Source: Neurospora tetraspora (lineage: Eukaryota; Ascomycota; Sordariomycetes; Sordariales; Sordariaceae). Taken from it: DNA of 64,000 nucleotides. A model generated the notes under the pieces. That model saw only the letters and a list, made by a program, of their open reading frames with translations. It did not search any database and had not been told where the DNA came from. The position numbers were made by a program, and so were the translations under genes. Below, piece after piece: positions 1 to 15,703 of the stretch. Numbering within the stretch: the first letter of the stretch is position 1; each line of letters starts with the position of its first letter. The stretch is from NCBI RefSeq assembly GCF_033439725.1, contig NW_026944383.1:5580001-5644000 (forward strand), written 5' to 3'.

Positions 1-391
1 AAGACTGGAAATAAAACTTGTAGCTTAAGAAGGAGGACAAAATAAAAATTATATTTACGTTATATAACTACTTATAAACCTATATATAGGTTTTGGTTAT
101 GTTTGGACTATTAGTTCTTGTGTAATTAAATACTATAGAAAATCCCTATAGAAAATGCCCGATTTTTGCTGTCCGTTGGGGTTTTGTAATGTCCGGTGGT
201 TTTGTGACCAACTCTGCCTAGCAGAGTTGGGGAACAGACAGGAACTGCTCCACTCTCCCCAACGGGTAGGAAGGAGGCAGCACGTACGGCTGGGCGGCTG
301 GCGGGCACGACCCGCCTTGCGTGGCTATCAACACCATTGGCGGTATTACCAAAAATACACTCTGATATTTACACATAGATAGCCCTAACCC
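1..391. other. AT-rich, gene-free left edge
   Basis: No convincing reading frame. The first ~130 bases are strongly AT-rich, unlike host coding DNA, and could be the edge of a RIP-altered repeat that runs off the window. Positions 208-230 form a perfect 10-bp stem hairpin (CCAACTCTGC, spacer CTA, GCAGAGTTGG). Around 385-435 the motif AGTGCCCCC occurs twice about 23 bp apart. This stretch abuts, and seems to replace, the 3' part of the zinc-cluster gene to its right. Its nature is unknown. Confidence 0.5.
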
Positions 392-1871
392 CTAGGGGTA
401 TAAGTGCCCCCGGAGCAAAAGGACTAGTGCCCCCCTAGCAGGGCCCGAAAGGAGGAGGAGACACTTGGAAGCTGCGGCGGAGATGTACTCCCAAGCCTGG
501 AGGGGACGGCGAAGGAAGGCGAAGTAAAGGCTGAAGTTTGAGGGATCAGTGTCAGTCGGAAAGAGAGCTGGAGAAGGTGAAGGGTGGTTAAGGCGTGCTG
601 AAGACAAAGAAACTCACGCAACGAAGAAAAAACATTGTGTGGCGATGGAGTTGACATCCATGTGGGCAACGTAGAGCTTCTTGAGCGCACTCTCGAAGTA
701 CATATCCCCTGTTGCACGATAGATTGCTCTGCGTCTCTGTTCACTCTCAGGGAGGGCCTTCCATCAAGCCCGCCGTCACCTTGCTTGCACAACCCAGTGC
801 CATAGTGAGTAAAGCAAGGCAGACGCGGAGCCCATCGTCATCGTCAAAGTTTCCGTTCGTGATCATCGTCCGAGCGTCCTGCAGCTGATCGCGTGACGTT
901 GTAGGATACCAGAAGTTGACGGCATGCTCGAAGGCGCCCAAAATGCTGTCGACTTCTTCTTCTGTCATATACGGATGGATGTATGCTGTCTTCGTTCTGA
1001 TGCGAGGACGAGACTGCTCAAGGTGAAAGATGGAAGTGTAGTCATTGCGAAGACTGGGAAAGACATCGAAATGGGGCCATTGCAGAATTGACTCCGTTGT
1101 AGAAGTGCGCCGTGACTCTAGAACCGCATTCTCCAGGTTGTTGACGTTGTCTAGTTCGTCCGGATGTGGGCAGAGGGTAAGGCGAGGCGTAATTCGCAGG
1201 TCAGTTAAGGAGCCGCCGGAGAAGCTCCCTCTCCCAACTGATGAGCCGACCGCGGGTGACAGTACAGGATGAGAAGAACTGCGGTTAACCAAGTGTGGCG
1301 ATGCTGCCTATATAAGTGTCAGCCCCCGAGGTGCGACGAGTGAGGTGGGCAGCTGACAATGTTTGCATTCAACTCGTGAAGATACTTTTCAAGACGCAAC
1401 ACTCCTTCTAGAATGAGATCGCTCTTTCCCCTCCTGTGGTGTATATGCCAGCTAGTGGTCCGTTCAGTTGAGGAATGACAGGCGTGATGGTATCGCTCAC
1501 GAGTTGGCTTCTGATCCATAAGTGCAGTCGTTTTCAGTTGCGAAACAAGCCGCACATGGCGTATTACCGTCACATCTGTCATCAAGACAGTAAGCGGCCT
1601 GGATTCCAGGTTCAAGAAACCTCCATCCACAACGGCATAGCAACTTTGCATATGCACATGCAGGTAGCCAAGGGAACGATAAGGCGATCAACGAACCTTA
1701 TTTTTCTGGACCGGCACAGGTCACACTTGGATAGTAAGTTGCATAAGCGGATGATCACTTTAACCTGGGCAACATGAAGCCAAGATTCTAGGAAAGAACA
1801 AAACTCACTGCGTGGGACGTTCTGAGCCGCTTCCTGGATGGCCCGCTACTGGTGTCGTTCTCCATGGCCAT
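392..1871 (-). pseudogene. Zn2Cys6 transcription factor, truncated at its 3' end
   Basis: Seven exons can be joined in frame on the minus strand: 1871-1809, 1725-1697, 1575-1501, 1433-1358, 1307-780, 736-618 and 530-392 (1029 nt, 342 aa). Residues ~22-47 give a complete binuclear zinc cluster, C-x2-C-x6-C-x5-C-x2-C-x6-C (CDLCRSRKIRC then CDGNTPCAACFATENDC), preceded by a basic KR-rich N-terminus and followed by a leucine-rich linker (LILEGVLRLEKYL) typical of the dimerisation helix. The region around YFESALKKL and LRRPLQAWEYISAAASKC matches the start of the fungal-specific regulatory domain. Family members usually run 600 aa or more; here the frame ends about 17 residues after KCLLLLS, in sequence that looks unrelated. 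I infer a 3'-truncated, probably non-functional regulator. DNA binding could survive but most of the effector domain is missing. Targets are unknown. Confidence 0.72.
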
Positions 1872-2190
1872 CTTGGATCATCATTACTTCCATGCAGGAT
1901 CGACACTATTAGCTGGATCCGAAGCGGACCGATGGAAAAGGGCTGCTATTTAGGACCTGGCGTTGAGAGGTGGAGAGGGAAGAAAGGGACGCGACGGTCC
2001 GGGGCATTCCAGCCATAACCCCCTGGCCCTAATATTGCGGGGAAGGCGGAGACTAAGTCTAGAGAGACAAGGGGTGTACTCTCTTATAGCAACATCAACA
2101 TGTGAAAGTAGGGCCGTTGAAAACATTGATTGGCCGTTTAAATCATGCGCTTAACCTCCATTTATCCACGCGCGAGTCCCATTGATTGAG
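1872..2190. other. Intergenic region
   Basis: Upstream DNA of the zinc-cluster gene and 3' flank of the MFS transporter. I see no gene here. Confidence 0.6.
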
Positions 2191-3438
2191 CTAGATTGTG
2201 ACTTTCTCGTCGTCCAGCGCTCCCATGGTGTTCAATACTGTCTGCGCACTCCTCTTTTCCAGGCTCTTCTTGACCGGGTTAGGAGCCGAGAACACTTCCT
2301 CGAGTTCTTCAAGGGTGCGATCCTTGGTTTCAGGGAAATAGAAGAAGATCACGACACCTTCGATGAGGTCCCAAAACACGAAAACAAGATAAAAGTAATA
2401 CCCAATCTTCTCGAAAGCAGGCCCGGAGGAATATTGAAGAACGACAGACGAGGCAGCGGATGCGAAATTTCCGACAGCAGTGCCTTTTGCGCGGGTAGCT
2501 GTGGGGAGTGTCTCCGCAATATACATGGACTGTAAGGCCGTCCATCCGAAAGAAAAGACAATGCCAAATATGAAGATAAAGGCAATGGTGGTGTTAGCGG
2601 CAGCACGTTGGGATGGGGTAAGAGCCTGAGTGCCAGCGTCGTCAAGGTTGCCAACGTGGCCCGGCATTGCGAGTTTACTGGTACCCGTCATGATGGCGAA
2701 GCAGATGGAAGAGAAGACGATTGTGTAGAGCAGAAGAGGACGGCGGCCAACGACATCGGTCATGCGTGCTCCCGTTACGGCGCCGATGAGCGACAAGGCC
2801 GGGTTGATACCGTTCAGCGCCAATACCTTGTGCTCGTCGGTAATACCGGCTGACTTGAGCATATTGACCATGTAATATGAGGACAGGCTATTGCCGCTGA
2901 CCTGGCCAAAGCAGGCCATGCCGAGGACGCAAATAAGGCGGCGACGGGCGGAGTGAGTGTTCCAAAGCTCGTGATAATCGTACCACTTCTTGTCGGATGC
3001 CTCTGACGAGATCTGATTGGCCATTTCCTTAAGTTGCAGCTGTATCAGAGGATTGTCGAGTTGGCCTTCGCCGTGGTAGGTGGCCAGTACTTTGGCAGCC
3101 TCTTCGTATCTGTCTTGGGCCATGAGCCATCTGGGACTCTCGGGCAACCAAAAGACCCCCAAGCACACGATGCCAGAGGTGATCATCTGGCACCAGATGG
3201 GAATTCGCCATGCGTTTTCGTTGTTTTCAATGTAGGAGCAACCATAAACGACCCACGAAGCGATAATGGAGCCAATGTACCAGGTCGTGTTATACAAACC
3301 CGTCAGGGTGCCGCGCCACTTGGGATGAGCCATCTCGCTGACATAGCAAGGGGCCGATACGCAACAGAAGCTGACGCCGAAACCGAGGACAAAACGACCA
3401 CCCAGGAACTGGGATTTGGTGTGAGTTGTGGCTTGCAC
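2191..3438 (-). pseudogene. MFS sugar transporter (lactose/hexose permease-like) lacking its N-terminal helices
   Basis: The open frame encodes ~415 aa of a sugar-porter-family permease. Visible family marks are GGRFVLGFG (helix 4), PESPRWLM after helix 6, [10 protein letters not shown] between helices 8 and 9, and [15 protein letters not shown] after helix 12. Roughly nine membrane segments remain; a full member has twelve and about 510-540 aa. In frame, the sequence upstream reaches a stop 6 codons before VQATTHTK, and no GYD-type helix 1 or helices 2-3 can be found on this strand up to the GH2 gene. A TATAAAAG box on the minus strand (3537-3544) lies about 100 bp upstream of the frame. The first in-frame ATG falls only at MAHPKWRG (~3337). 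A divergent N-terminal exon set that I failed to recognise is the main alternative. It is head-to-head with a beta-galactosidase, which fits uptake of galactosides or related sugars. Confidence 0.62.
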
Positions 3439-8099
<4,661 letters not shown>

Positions 8100-9029
8100 A
8101 GGTGGAGGTATTGCACTTACAACAAGGAGGCTGTTATCTTGGATGTTTGACCCCATACAAAGCACATCATTCCGAACTAGCATACCCTATCAAAGCACAA
8201 AAGCATTATACAACCCGTCTCCCTCATGAATCCCAACCCAACCCACAGCCATGGTCCCACGTGTCCTTCAACAACTGTGCAACTATAACACAATTATGGA
8301 ACCTCGAGGAGACGAAACTGCGACCATCTCGGTATCCCCATTCTCACGGAATACAAGACGCGGGGAAAGTATGAAATTAAAATGAAAGCGCTTCTGATGT
8401 TTCACAGCAATGCACAGCGCACAACGCACAACCGTTACCACGGCATACAGACATCATGCACACCCCAACCCAAAGAAAGATGCCAGCTTCGCAGCTCATT
8501 TACCTGCTAACTAGATACGCAACGGGACGCAGGCACAACACATGCATACAACGGCGCGTAGGTCCACAGCGCGCGCTTGCCGCTTAGGAGAGAGAGCTAA
8601 GGTACCTTCCCTTGCGTCACGTATGTCATGCGATGAATGTATGGTTCTGCCATACGTACCTCTACCTACCTACCTGCGTGAGAATAGATTGACGGCTGCA
8701 GTAAGAATGCAAGGTACCGTTACAGCAGTCAGAACTCAGCAGCAGTCAGCAACAATAACTTCCAAAACCGTTATCACATAAGCTGGGGAGATGTAGGACG
8801 TAAGACATGGATTCGTGACGTGTCCAAGTTTTGGGTTGAACCCCGCTTGAATTCTCAGGGGACGAGTGGACAAAAGAGCAAAGAAGGTAGATGGGCATAA
8901 GGTAAGGAGATAGATGATGTCAAGTTGTCTTTGCAGAGGTCTTATTATCCTTTATGGAACCGGGTCATCGAGGGTGCGGGTGTAGGTTGGAATACCTAAG
9001 CATAACAACTACAAGGGACGGAAGGAATA
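8100..9029. other. Intergenic region
   Basis: 3' flank of the GH2 gene and start of a long gene-free space. No credible coding frame seen; several short CAACACACA-like and TACCTACC stretches only. Confidence 0.5.
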
Positions 9030-9372
9030 CTCGTCAGGTCTACAAAATCGACCGTCTGACTAGGAGGAAACCCCCTAGTCAGGGCCATTAATTCGTACAC
9101 GACCATTAATTCGTACCGCGGGAGCGACTTTGAATGGCTAGCAAAAACCCTTGGCGCCAAAGTCTCCCACGCTAAACCGGTTATTGGTCTTACCCGCATG
9201 CAAACATGGCTTAGATGCACTTTTACTCCACCTAGATGAACATCCAATGCATGCACACCATATACCGTCTCGGTACAAGAATCCGGTACGAATTAATGGT
9301 CGTGTACGAATTAATGGCCCTGACTAGTGGCTCGCCCGCTAGTCAGATGGTCGGTTTTGAAGACCTGACGAG
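9030..9372. mobile_element. Tc1/mariner-like MITE, 343 bp with 89-bp terminal inverted repeats
   Basis: The left arm (9030-9118) and right arm (9284-9372) are inverted copies of equal length, both starting CTCGTCAGGTCT when read inward. The element is flanked by TA on both sides (9028-9029 and 9373-9374), the target duplication of Tc1/mariner-type transposases. Each arm contains a smaller inverted pair (CTGACTAG ... CTAGTCAG) and a direct repeat of CCATTAATTCGTAC. The 165-bp centre has no coding capacity, so it would need a transposase from elsewhere. GC content is not strongly lowered, so heavy RIP is not evident. Confidence 0.85.
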
Positions 9373-10803
9373 TAGATGGCCGGATATCGTCCTTTCCTTC
9401 TTTGGGAACCCGGGACAGGCAGGCGGGGAAGATCGATCGACCGGGTGTCATCGCTTCCTCTCTTCAGGTTCCGGACAGGGGGCTCGAGTCGACTGCGTGA
9501 AGGGAGCGAGGAAAACGGCCGGGAATCATTAGTTTTGATGTTTCCCATCGTCCAGAGCGAAAGCCCGAACCCGAGCCAACCACCGCCGATGCGGTCCGTG
9601 GTGCCGGAGCTGCCGCCTATTCATCTAAACTTCTTCAGACCCAGACCCAAACACCCACCGTACCCGGATCTTGTTCGTCTGAGCTTTTTTTATGAACAGG
9701 CGCTCGGCGAGGAGAGGACCACGTGAAGCGCGGCATACGGTTCTGCTGCCGGCCTGCAACCCGGCTGGCCGGCTGCACACCACGGAACAACGTACAATGT
9801 TAACAAACAGAAATCATGACGAAGAACAAAAGGGAAAAGAAAACAAACGGACGGAGAATTCCGCTTCTTCAATGAAGAAACCATAAGACACACCCTGACA
9901 CCGAAAGCACGCAATAAAAGTGGCAAAAGGAAGTGGAAACTTTAACCCAACTACTGCATATCAGATGGTGATCGACACCGCTCGGAAGATGGGAACGAAA
10001 AACTTCTTGAAAGTCTTGTTCTGACGACATCTCACCAGTCCCTCACCAGCGTCCGGCTCTCCCCGGCCCTGACTCGTTACTCGTTTGGTACCCAAGGATG
10101 GTTCCACGAAAAAAAAAAATCATAACTTAAACCCCCTCACTTTGTGCTACCACACGTGCACCACAAATACTCGGATCCAATTAAGCTTACCACGAACAGA
10201 AATGTGGTTTCTTTGTGCCTTTGTTCGCATTGATTGCATTCCCCAGAAGGCCCCCAAAGCGGGACCGGGCCGTGGAGCCCTGTGCCGCCCTGTGCGATGT
10301 TATTTGGGGTTTGATCGACGTGATCATCAGGAGCTGGTACCGGTTTTGTGCTCATTGTTTCTCGTATTCGAACGAGGAAGAAGGCTTCAAGGATATGTAT
10401 AGAAGCTGTGGAAAATGCCGCGCAGCTCAATGTATGTATCTGTGACATCGTGCGGCTGCTGTTTATTGGCTTTGCCGGCGCACATGATCTTGCAGCAAAC
10501 AGGAATGTCGCAGGTAGACGATGAAGTAGGTACACTAGAGACACGGATATCAACACGACCAACGACGGATTCGAGTCATCAAGAATGGTATTCAATTAAC
10601 AAATGCCTAGATAACGTAGCCCGTACCCTCGCCGGGGAAGCATCAATTTTCCAAGCACACCACGCCGCTCCTTCATGAAGTATGTAACAAGAAAGCAAGA
10701 TAGCAACGACCACATTGAACCGCCATGAATAAGGCTGCCTACAAGGCACCGTCGGTTATCGTCATGAATCGGAGACAAGGTTTGTATTTCGGGAACGAAA
10801 CGT
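9373..10803. other. Intergenic region
   Basis: No gene supported. It contains the 3' flank of the Asp f 4-like gene on the right; an A-run at ~10109-10118 is the only simple-sequence feature of note. Confidence 0.5.
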
Positions 10804-11688
10804 TTAGCCGCTGAAGCCGACACTGATGTTGAGGGTGATCTGCAGGTCGGCCATGAGGTTGAGGCCAATACCGTCCAAAGCCTCCATACCCTTGGTGTAG
10901 GCGTTGGTACCGGCGCCACCGGGGAGAATGCTGGAGCAGGTGCCGTGGCCGCAAATCTGGCAGCCGGGAACGTCCATACCGGCAGCCTGGGCAACAAGCG
11001 AAGAGCAGTCGGCACCAGACCAGCCACCGTTGCTGCTGTTCTCAAAGTCGAACTCGGCCCAGTTACCGGCAAACTGGCCGTTCTGAGTGGTAGGAACCTC
11101 CTCGGGGGCAAAAGCGCAGACACCCTGGGTGTTGGCGTCGGCGACGACGACCTCGGTCTGGCCAGGCGCGAGGGTGAAGACGAGCTGCTGGTTGGCGGGG
11201 GTCTTGAACATGCCGTTGAGGCCGCCGTCGGAACCCATCTTGTTGCCGCAAACAACCTGGTAGGGCTCGTTGGCAACGTTGGTGAAGAACATGCGGTTGT
11301 TGTACTTGTCGGCGATGCTCTTGGGGACGGTCATCAAGTTGGAGTTCCACTTGCAGCCGTTGGTGGTGCCAGTGTTGCCAGTGTACATGATCTGAGCGTA
11401 GGTGACGCGCTTGGTGTTCTTGTTCTCGCCGCAGAAGGGAATATACTCGTCGTCGTCCTGGGTCGCAGCAGCCGAAGAGGTCGCAGCAGCCGCAGGAGCG
11501 GTGGTGCTGGAAGGAATGGCGACGGAGGAGGAGGTGGCGGAAGGGATGGGAATGGGGAAGTGCTTTTCGGCCTTGTAGAACTTGAGGTCACGCTGCTGGT
11601 GGGCGGCGCGGTGGAGGTGGGCGTGGCCAGAAGGCATGGCCGAGGCGCCGAGGACGCCGGCAAGGACGAGAAGGCTGGTGATCTGCAT
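10804..11688 (-). CDS. Secreted Asp f 4-like (allergen-family) protein
   Basis: Intronless, 294 aa. Start chosen at MQITSLLVLAG (11688), giving a classical signal peptide with cleavage after ASA (~residue 18). A His-rich and Ser/Thr/Ala-rich low-complexity stretch follows to ~95. A cysteine-containing globular domain then begins at EYIPFCGENKNTKRVTYAQI and continues with CKWNSNLM, YQVVCGNKMG, GVCAFAP, WAEFDFENSSNGGWSGADCSSLVAQ and CQICGHGTCSSI, ending in a Gly-rich hydrophobic tail. This resembles the fungal-restricted Asp f 4 family, whose biochemical role is not established. At least six cysteines suggest disulfides, so an extracellular or wall location is likely. It stands alone in a large intergenic space. 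Confidence 0.75.
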   Translation of the reverse strand: MQITSLLVLAGVLGASAMPSGHAHLHRAAHQQRDLKFYKAEKHFPIPIPSATSSSVAIPSSTTAPAAAATSSAAATQDDDEYIPFCGENKNTKRVTYAQIMYTGNTGTTNGCKWNSNLMTVPKSIADKYNNRMFFTNVANEPYQVVCGNKMGSDGGLNGMFKTPANQQLVFTLAPGQTEVVVADANTQGVCAFAPEEVPTTQNGQFAGNWAEFDFENSSNGGWSGADCSSLVAQAAGMDVPGCQICGHGTCSSILPGGAGTNAYTKGMEALDGIGLNLMADLQITLNISVGFSG

Positions 11689-14468
11689 CTTGTCGGTTTG
11701 AATAGTTGTTGGTCTAGTTGGAATGGATAGATGGCGCAAAGGATGCTGGGTATCTCGAAAAGACGCTGAAAGCTGGCTTGATAAATGTCGAGTTTATGTG
11801 AGATGAGGTGGCCGACGTGGTCTATGTTGTGCAATCAATCCAAGGAGTGTTGGTGTAGCGTGGGACCGCTGTCTAAATGAATGGCTGCGAGATTGGGATA
11901 TCTGCGCGGGAGATGGGAAAAAGAGTGTGGTGAAGCGCAACAAAGGAAGCGTTGTGCGTCGTTGTGTGTTGGATGGAGGAGGAATGAAATCGCGAGGGAC
12001 GAAGGGGAGGGCGTCGAGAGGTTAAAAGAGACGAGCGGGCTGGCCCATGTTGTGGTCCCGGCGGACAGCATGCAGGGGCACACGCACATGCCCGGGGCGC
12101 CGAAATGAGGGCCTGGCAGATTGATCCCTGGCACCTGGAAGATTGGTCTGGACAGGTGGGCCGGGTGGGTCTCGCAGTCCCTGCCACTCGTCACCACTCA
12201 CCTCAGGGCGGTGATCGTCCCATCTGTCGTCCCTGAGTGGCCAGCTGCGACCCGCCGTCCACGACTTCTGCTCAGGTACGTGACGTCTCTGATTGGCTGG
12301 CCCCTTTGATATCCACCACCCATTTCGCCGGCAGTTCGGTCGATTGAGTGGTGGAAACAATGGAACCCTTCGACGACGCACAAAGGCGTAACGCTGACTT
12401 CGCACCCTCGACCCAAGAATAGGTCACGTTCCGTTTGCCAAAGTGAAAGAAGCCATTGTTTCATTCACAATAGCAATCTCATCGTGACTTTTCTCGTCCG
12501 TTTCTTTATCTTTTCACTCAAAGGGGCCCAAGACATGGTGCACGTGCATTGCGTGGTGTTCTGGAAATTGAGCATGGGGAAGGTTGCTTTGGCGTCGAGG
12601 ATGGCAGCGCTAGCCCTGTCACCGTCCTTCCCTTTTCCGCGGTCGGTGGTCTGAATCGAGATGAACGGGAACGGGGGCAATGCCATCCAAGAGCTTTGAT
12701 CCCTAACACATGTAATTACTGCCAAATGTGTTGGCGAACCCCTTGGCCTCATCCATGGTTCATCCACAGTTTGATTAGAAGCGTAATGCGAATTGGCCTT
12801 GTCGGGTGGTTCCTTGGTAGACTTGGCAACACACTCTCCCGTTGTCCCGTTGGACCCCGTGGGCTGGTCGGGCCTAATTCTTCAAAGAGCAAGCGCGCAT
12901 CGTGAGGTTTTCAAACGGTGAAAACAAGAAACAAACCGCGTCTGATGAAACCATTTGATAAAGGCATTGTGGTCACTGGCTGACGACTGGCTGATGGTGA
13001 ATCTTTGTTCAACCATGTTGACTAGGCCAATTCGTACTAGTCTAGCTGTCTACCTCTAGGGCTGCAGAGACTCGATCATGAACAACTCGATCCAAAAACA
13101 CCAAACGGGATCCTCTTGAAACTTGATCGATTTCCACCCCTTTGGATTACCCGCGCCCCAGATACGGAGCATCAGCAGTATTGCCGCGCGTTCCAGACTC
13201 TCAGAACCGGATCACTCTTGGGTCCGAGATGATCAAAGATGACGAGGCGCTCATGCGAAGCTTCCAAGAATACAGACCAATCGACATTACGAACAGCCAA
13301 CAAATCGCGGTATCCATGGGATGATCTTGGTTTCCGTTTCCCGTATTCAGTTGGCGAAGGGGGGAATGGAGGAATGCCGGTTTCCTCCTTGCTGTTGTCA
13401 AGGGGTCACTGCCACTGCCAGTCTGCCACGGCGTGCCCCTGAGTAGGTGATCTCCTGAGTCCAGACTTCAGTTGCGGTGGAATTGCTACTGCCCTCACAT
13501 CCACATGCTCCCTGTGCCCGATCAAAGACAATCAATGATCCCCCAACCATGGCGCATTCAATCTCGTCCCTGCGGGTGTACCACTGTGATCTGGATGGAA
13601 GTGGTAGTTATGGCAAGACAGCTCACGTGGAGAGTAGATGGAATGAATAACAACAATACATAGATTCATTCCTTCTGACCATGAGACCCGGGATCAAAGC
13701 TTCAATTGTTCAATCGGCTCCTCTGGCTGCAGCTGCAAACAAGCCGACGCACAGACCACATGCATGCACTTCAGCTCCTGATGGAAGCAAAAGTGGAAGC
13801 CCTGTGGAACTCCCGCCGAGCGGTGGAGCGCGGCGACCCCGCGGACCTGAGACGCGGCGGATCTTGCCCCGCCCCGCTCAGCTAAACTTTTCCTGTCTTG
13901 CCATTGGAAACTTTCGGCCTTGCGCAACCACCCACGTCCGTCCATCAACAAAGGCGATTTCAAAGTCAACAACCGTCCACCAACCTGTTGTAGATTATTC
14001 AGACTGGTCGACCGGAAGCTCCGAATTCCCACTTTTCGCGATAATCTAGTCCCTGAAACTGGGGCCCGACACTCCCGTATTACGCAAGCCTTTCTCCCTT
14101 CGAAACACGTACCGAGAACTTGCGCGTCGCTCGCGGCACGAAATCGCATCGACAACGTTGTCCCACCAAGCCAGTACACAGTAACCACGATCTCCCAGAT
14201 TGGACTTGGCCGACCCGACCCGAAGAACGACCGGGATACCACAAGCATAACCTGAGCTTGCTCTACACTAGGCAGGGGAAGCAGGAGCACAAATTCTAGA
14301 CTCAGGTCCAGCTCCCCAGACAGGCCCCAGGGCAATTGTTGTTGATCTTTGCTGGATACCGTACCCCAATCTCGAGGTGTACTCGCTACCTGTCCGGTAG
14401 AGAGATTAGCCCGAACCACGATACCCGGAGGAGAACAGTGAAACACACACACCCACATACACACAGCT
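11689..14468. other. Long intergenic region (2.8 kb) between Asp f 4-like and RRP41 genes
   Basis: The two genes are divergent, so this is their combined promoter space. I looked on both strands and see only short frames without family features. Nothing repeat-like was recognised. Confidence 0.5.
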
Positions 14469-15394
14469 ATGCCTCTCGATACTTCAGCTTACAGCCTCGC
14501 GCTGTTGCGCGTCGACGGCCGCAGGTGGAACGAGCTGCGTCGCATCCATGCCCAGATCCGCACCCAGGCCGCCGCCGATGGCTCCAGTTACCTCGAGATG
14601 GGCCACACCAAGGTCATGTGTGTCGTCAACGGACCCAGTGAGCCCGGTCCTCGGAGGGGAGCCACGTCGGGCGGTGGTGGTGGCGGTGGTCAATCCAAGA
14701 ACGCTGAGGTTGCTGTAAACATTGTGATTGCTGGGTTTAGCTCCGTTGATCGCAAGCGAAGGGGCAGAGGTGATAAGTAAGTCGACACCCAGGGATTGTT
14801 CCCCCAGTCTTAGCTACTGCTACTAGTCTGTCACTGTTCGCATAACTAACCATCATCCTTCCTTCTTTCTTCCGTCACAGGCACATCCTCGAGCTCCAAT
14901 CGACGATATCCCAAGCCCTCGCCGCCAGCCTGCACACCCACCTCTTCCCGCACTCCACCATCAACATCTCCCTGCACGTGCTCTCGCAGGACGGCTCTCT
15001 GCTGGCCGCCCTCATCAACGCCGCCACGCTCGCCTGCGTCGACGCCGGCATTCCCATGACAGACTACGTCGCGGCCTGCACGGCCGGCTCGACGTCCACA
15101 TACGCGGCCAACGACGAGGGCGCCGACCCGCTGCTGGACATGAACCACCAGGAGGAGCAGGAGCTTCCCGGTCTGACGGTGGCCACGCTGGGCGACAGCG
15201 ACCGGGTGGCGGTGCTGGTCTGCGAGAGCAGAGTGCAGGTCAGCCGGCTGGAGGGCATGTTGGCTGTGGGCGTGGACGGGTGTAAGCAGGTGAGGGAGAT
15301 TCTGGATCGGGTGGTGAGGGAGAAGGGGATAAAGATGATACAGGAGGGCACAGTGGAGAGGGGGGTTGGGTTGAATGATATGGAACTGGACTGA
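14469..15394 (+). CDS. rrp41: Exosome complex subunit RRP41 (RNase PH fold)
   Basis: Two exons, 14469-14776 and 14881-15394 (273 aa), split by a 104-bp GT-AG intron. This is one of the six RNase PH-like ring subunits of the RNA exosome, which processes and degrades RNA 3' to 5' in nucleus and cytoplasm. Family marks: DGRRWNELRRI near the N-terminus (~17-28), GSSYLEMGHTKVMCVVNGP (~38-56), an insert rich in Gly, then HILELQSTISQALAASLHTHLFPHSTINISLHVLSQDGSLLAALINAATLACVDAGIPM, the second half of the PH domain, and a C-terminal helix (KQVREILDRVVREKG). Yeast Rrp41/Ski6 is 246 aa, so length is as expected. The eukaryotic ring is catalytically dead; I did not check phosphate-site residues. Convergent with the PDI gene. 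Confidence 0.92.
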
Positions 15395-15703
15395 TTGCAT
15401 ACTACTAGGTGGACGGCTGGCCAAGTTTCATAGAATTGGGTTGGGTATGGCACGGTAGGTAGCATTGTAATGGTTTGGGGGGCAAAAGGAATGAACAAAA
15501 TGACGAAGTTCACGACTATCAAATGCAACCAAGTACATACAGCTCATGACCAGGTGAGCAACAAGTCGTTTTTGTCAAACGTGCGCCAACTTTTGAAAGT
15601 ATTCCCAAAAAATTGATAAATGAAGACTCCTCCAGCTTCTGATCAGCATGAACTAACAACAGTCACTCACAGTAAACCAAGCATCAGACTTTTCCCTCCA
15701 AAC
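15395..15703. terminator. Shared 3' region of the convergent RRP41 and PDI genes
   Basis: About 310 bp between two stop codons facing each other; it must hold both poly(A) regions. AT-rich runs such as AAAAAATTGATAAATGAA near 15604-15622 could act in 3' end formation. No gene seen. Confidence 0.4.

Noticed and set aside
10945-11730. Long Gly/Val-rich frame opposite the Asp f 4-like gene
   Set aside because: Antisense shadow of the coding strand; no domain, no splice or promoter signs.
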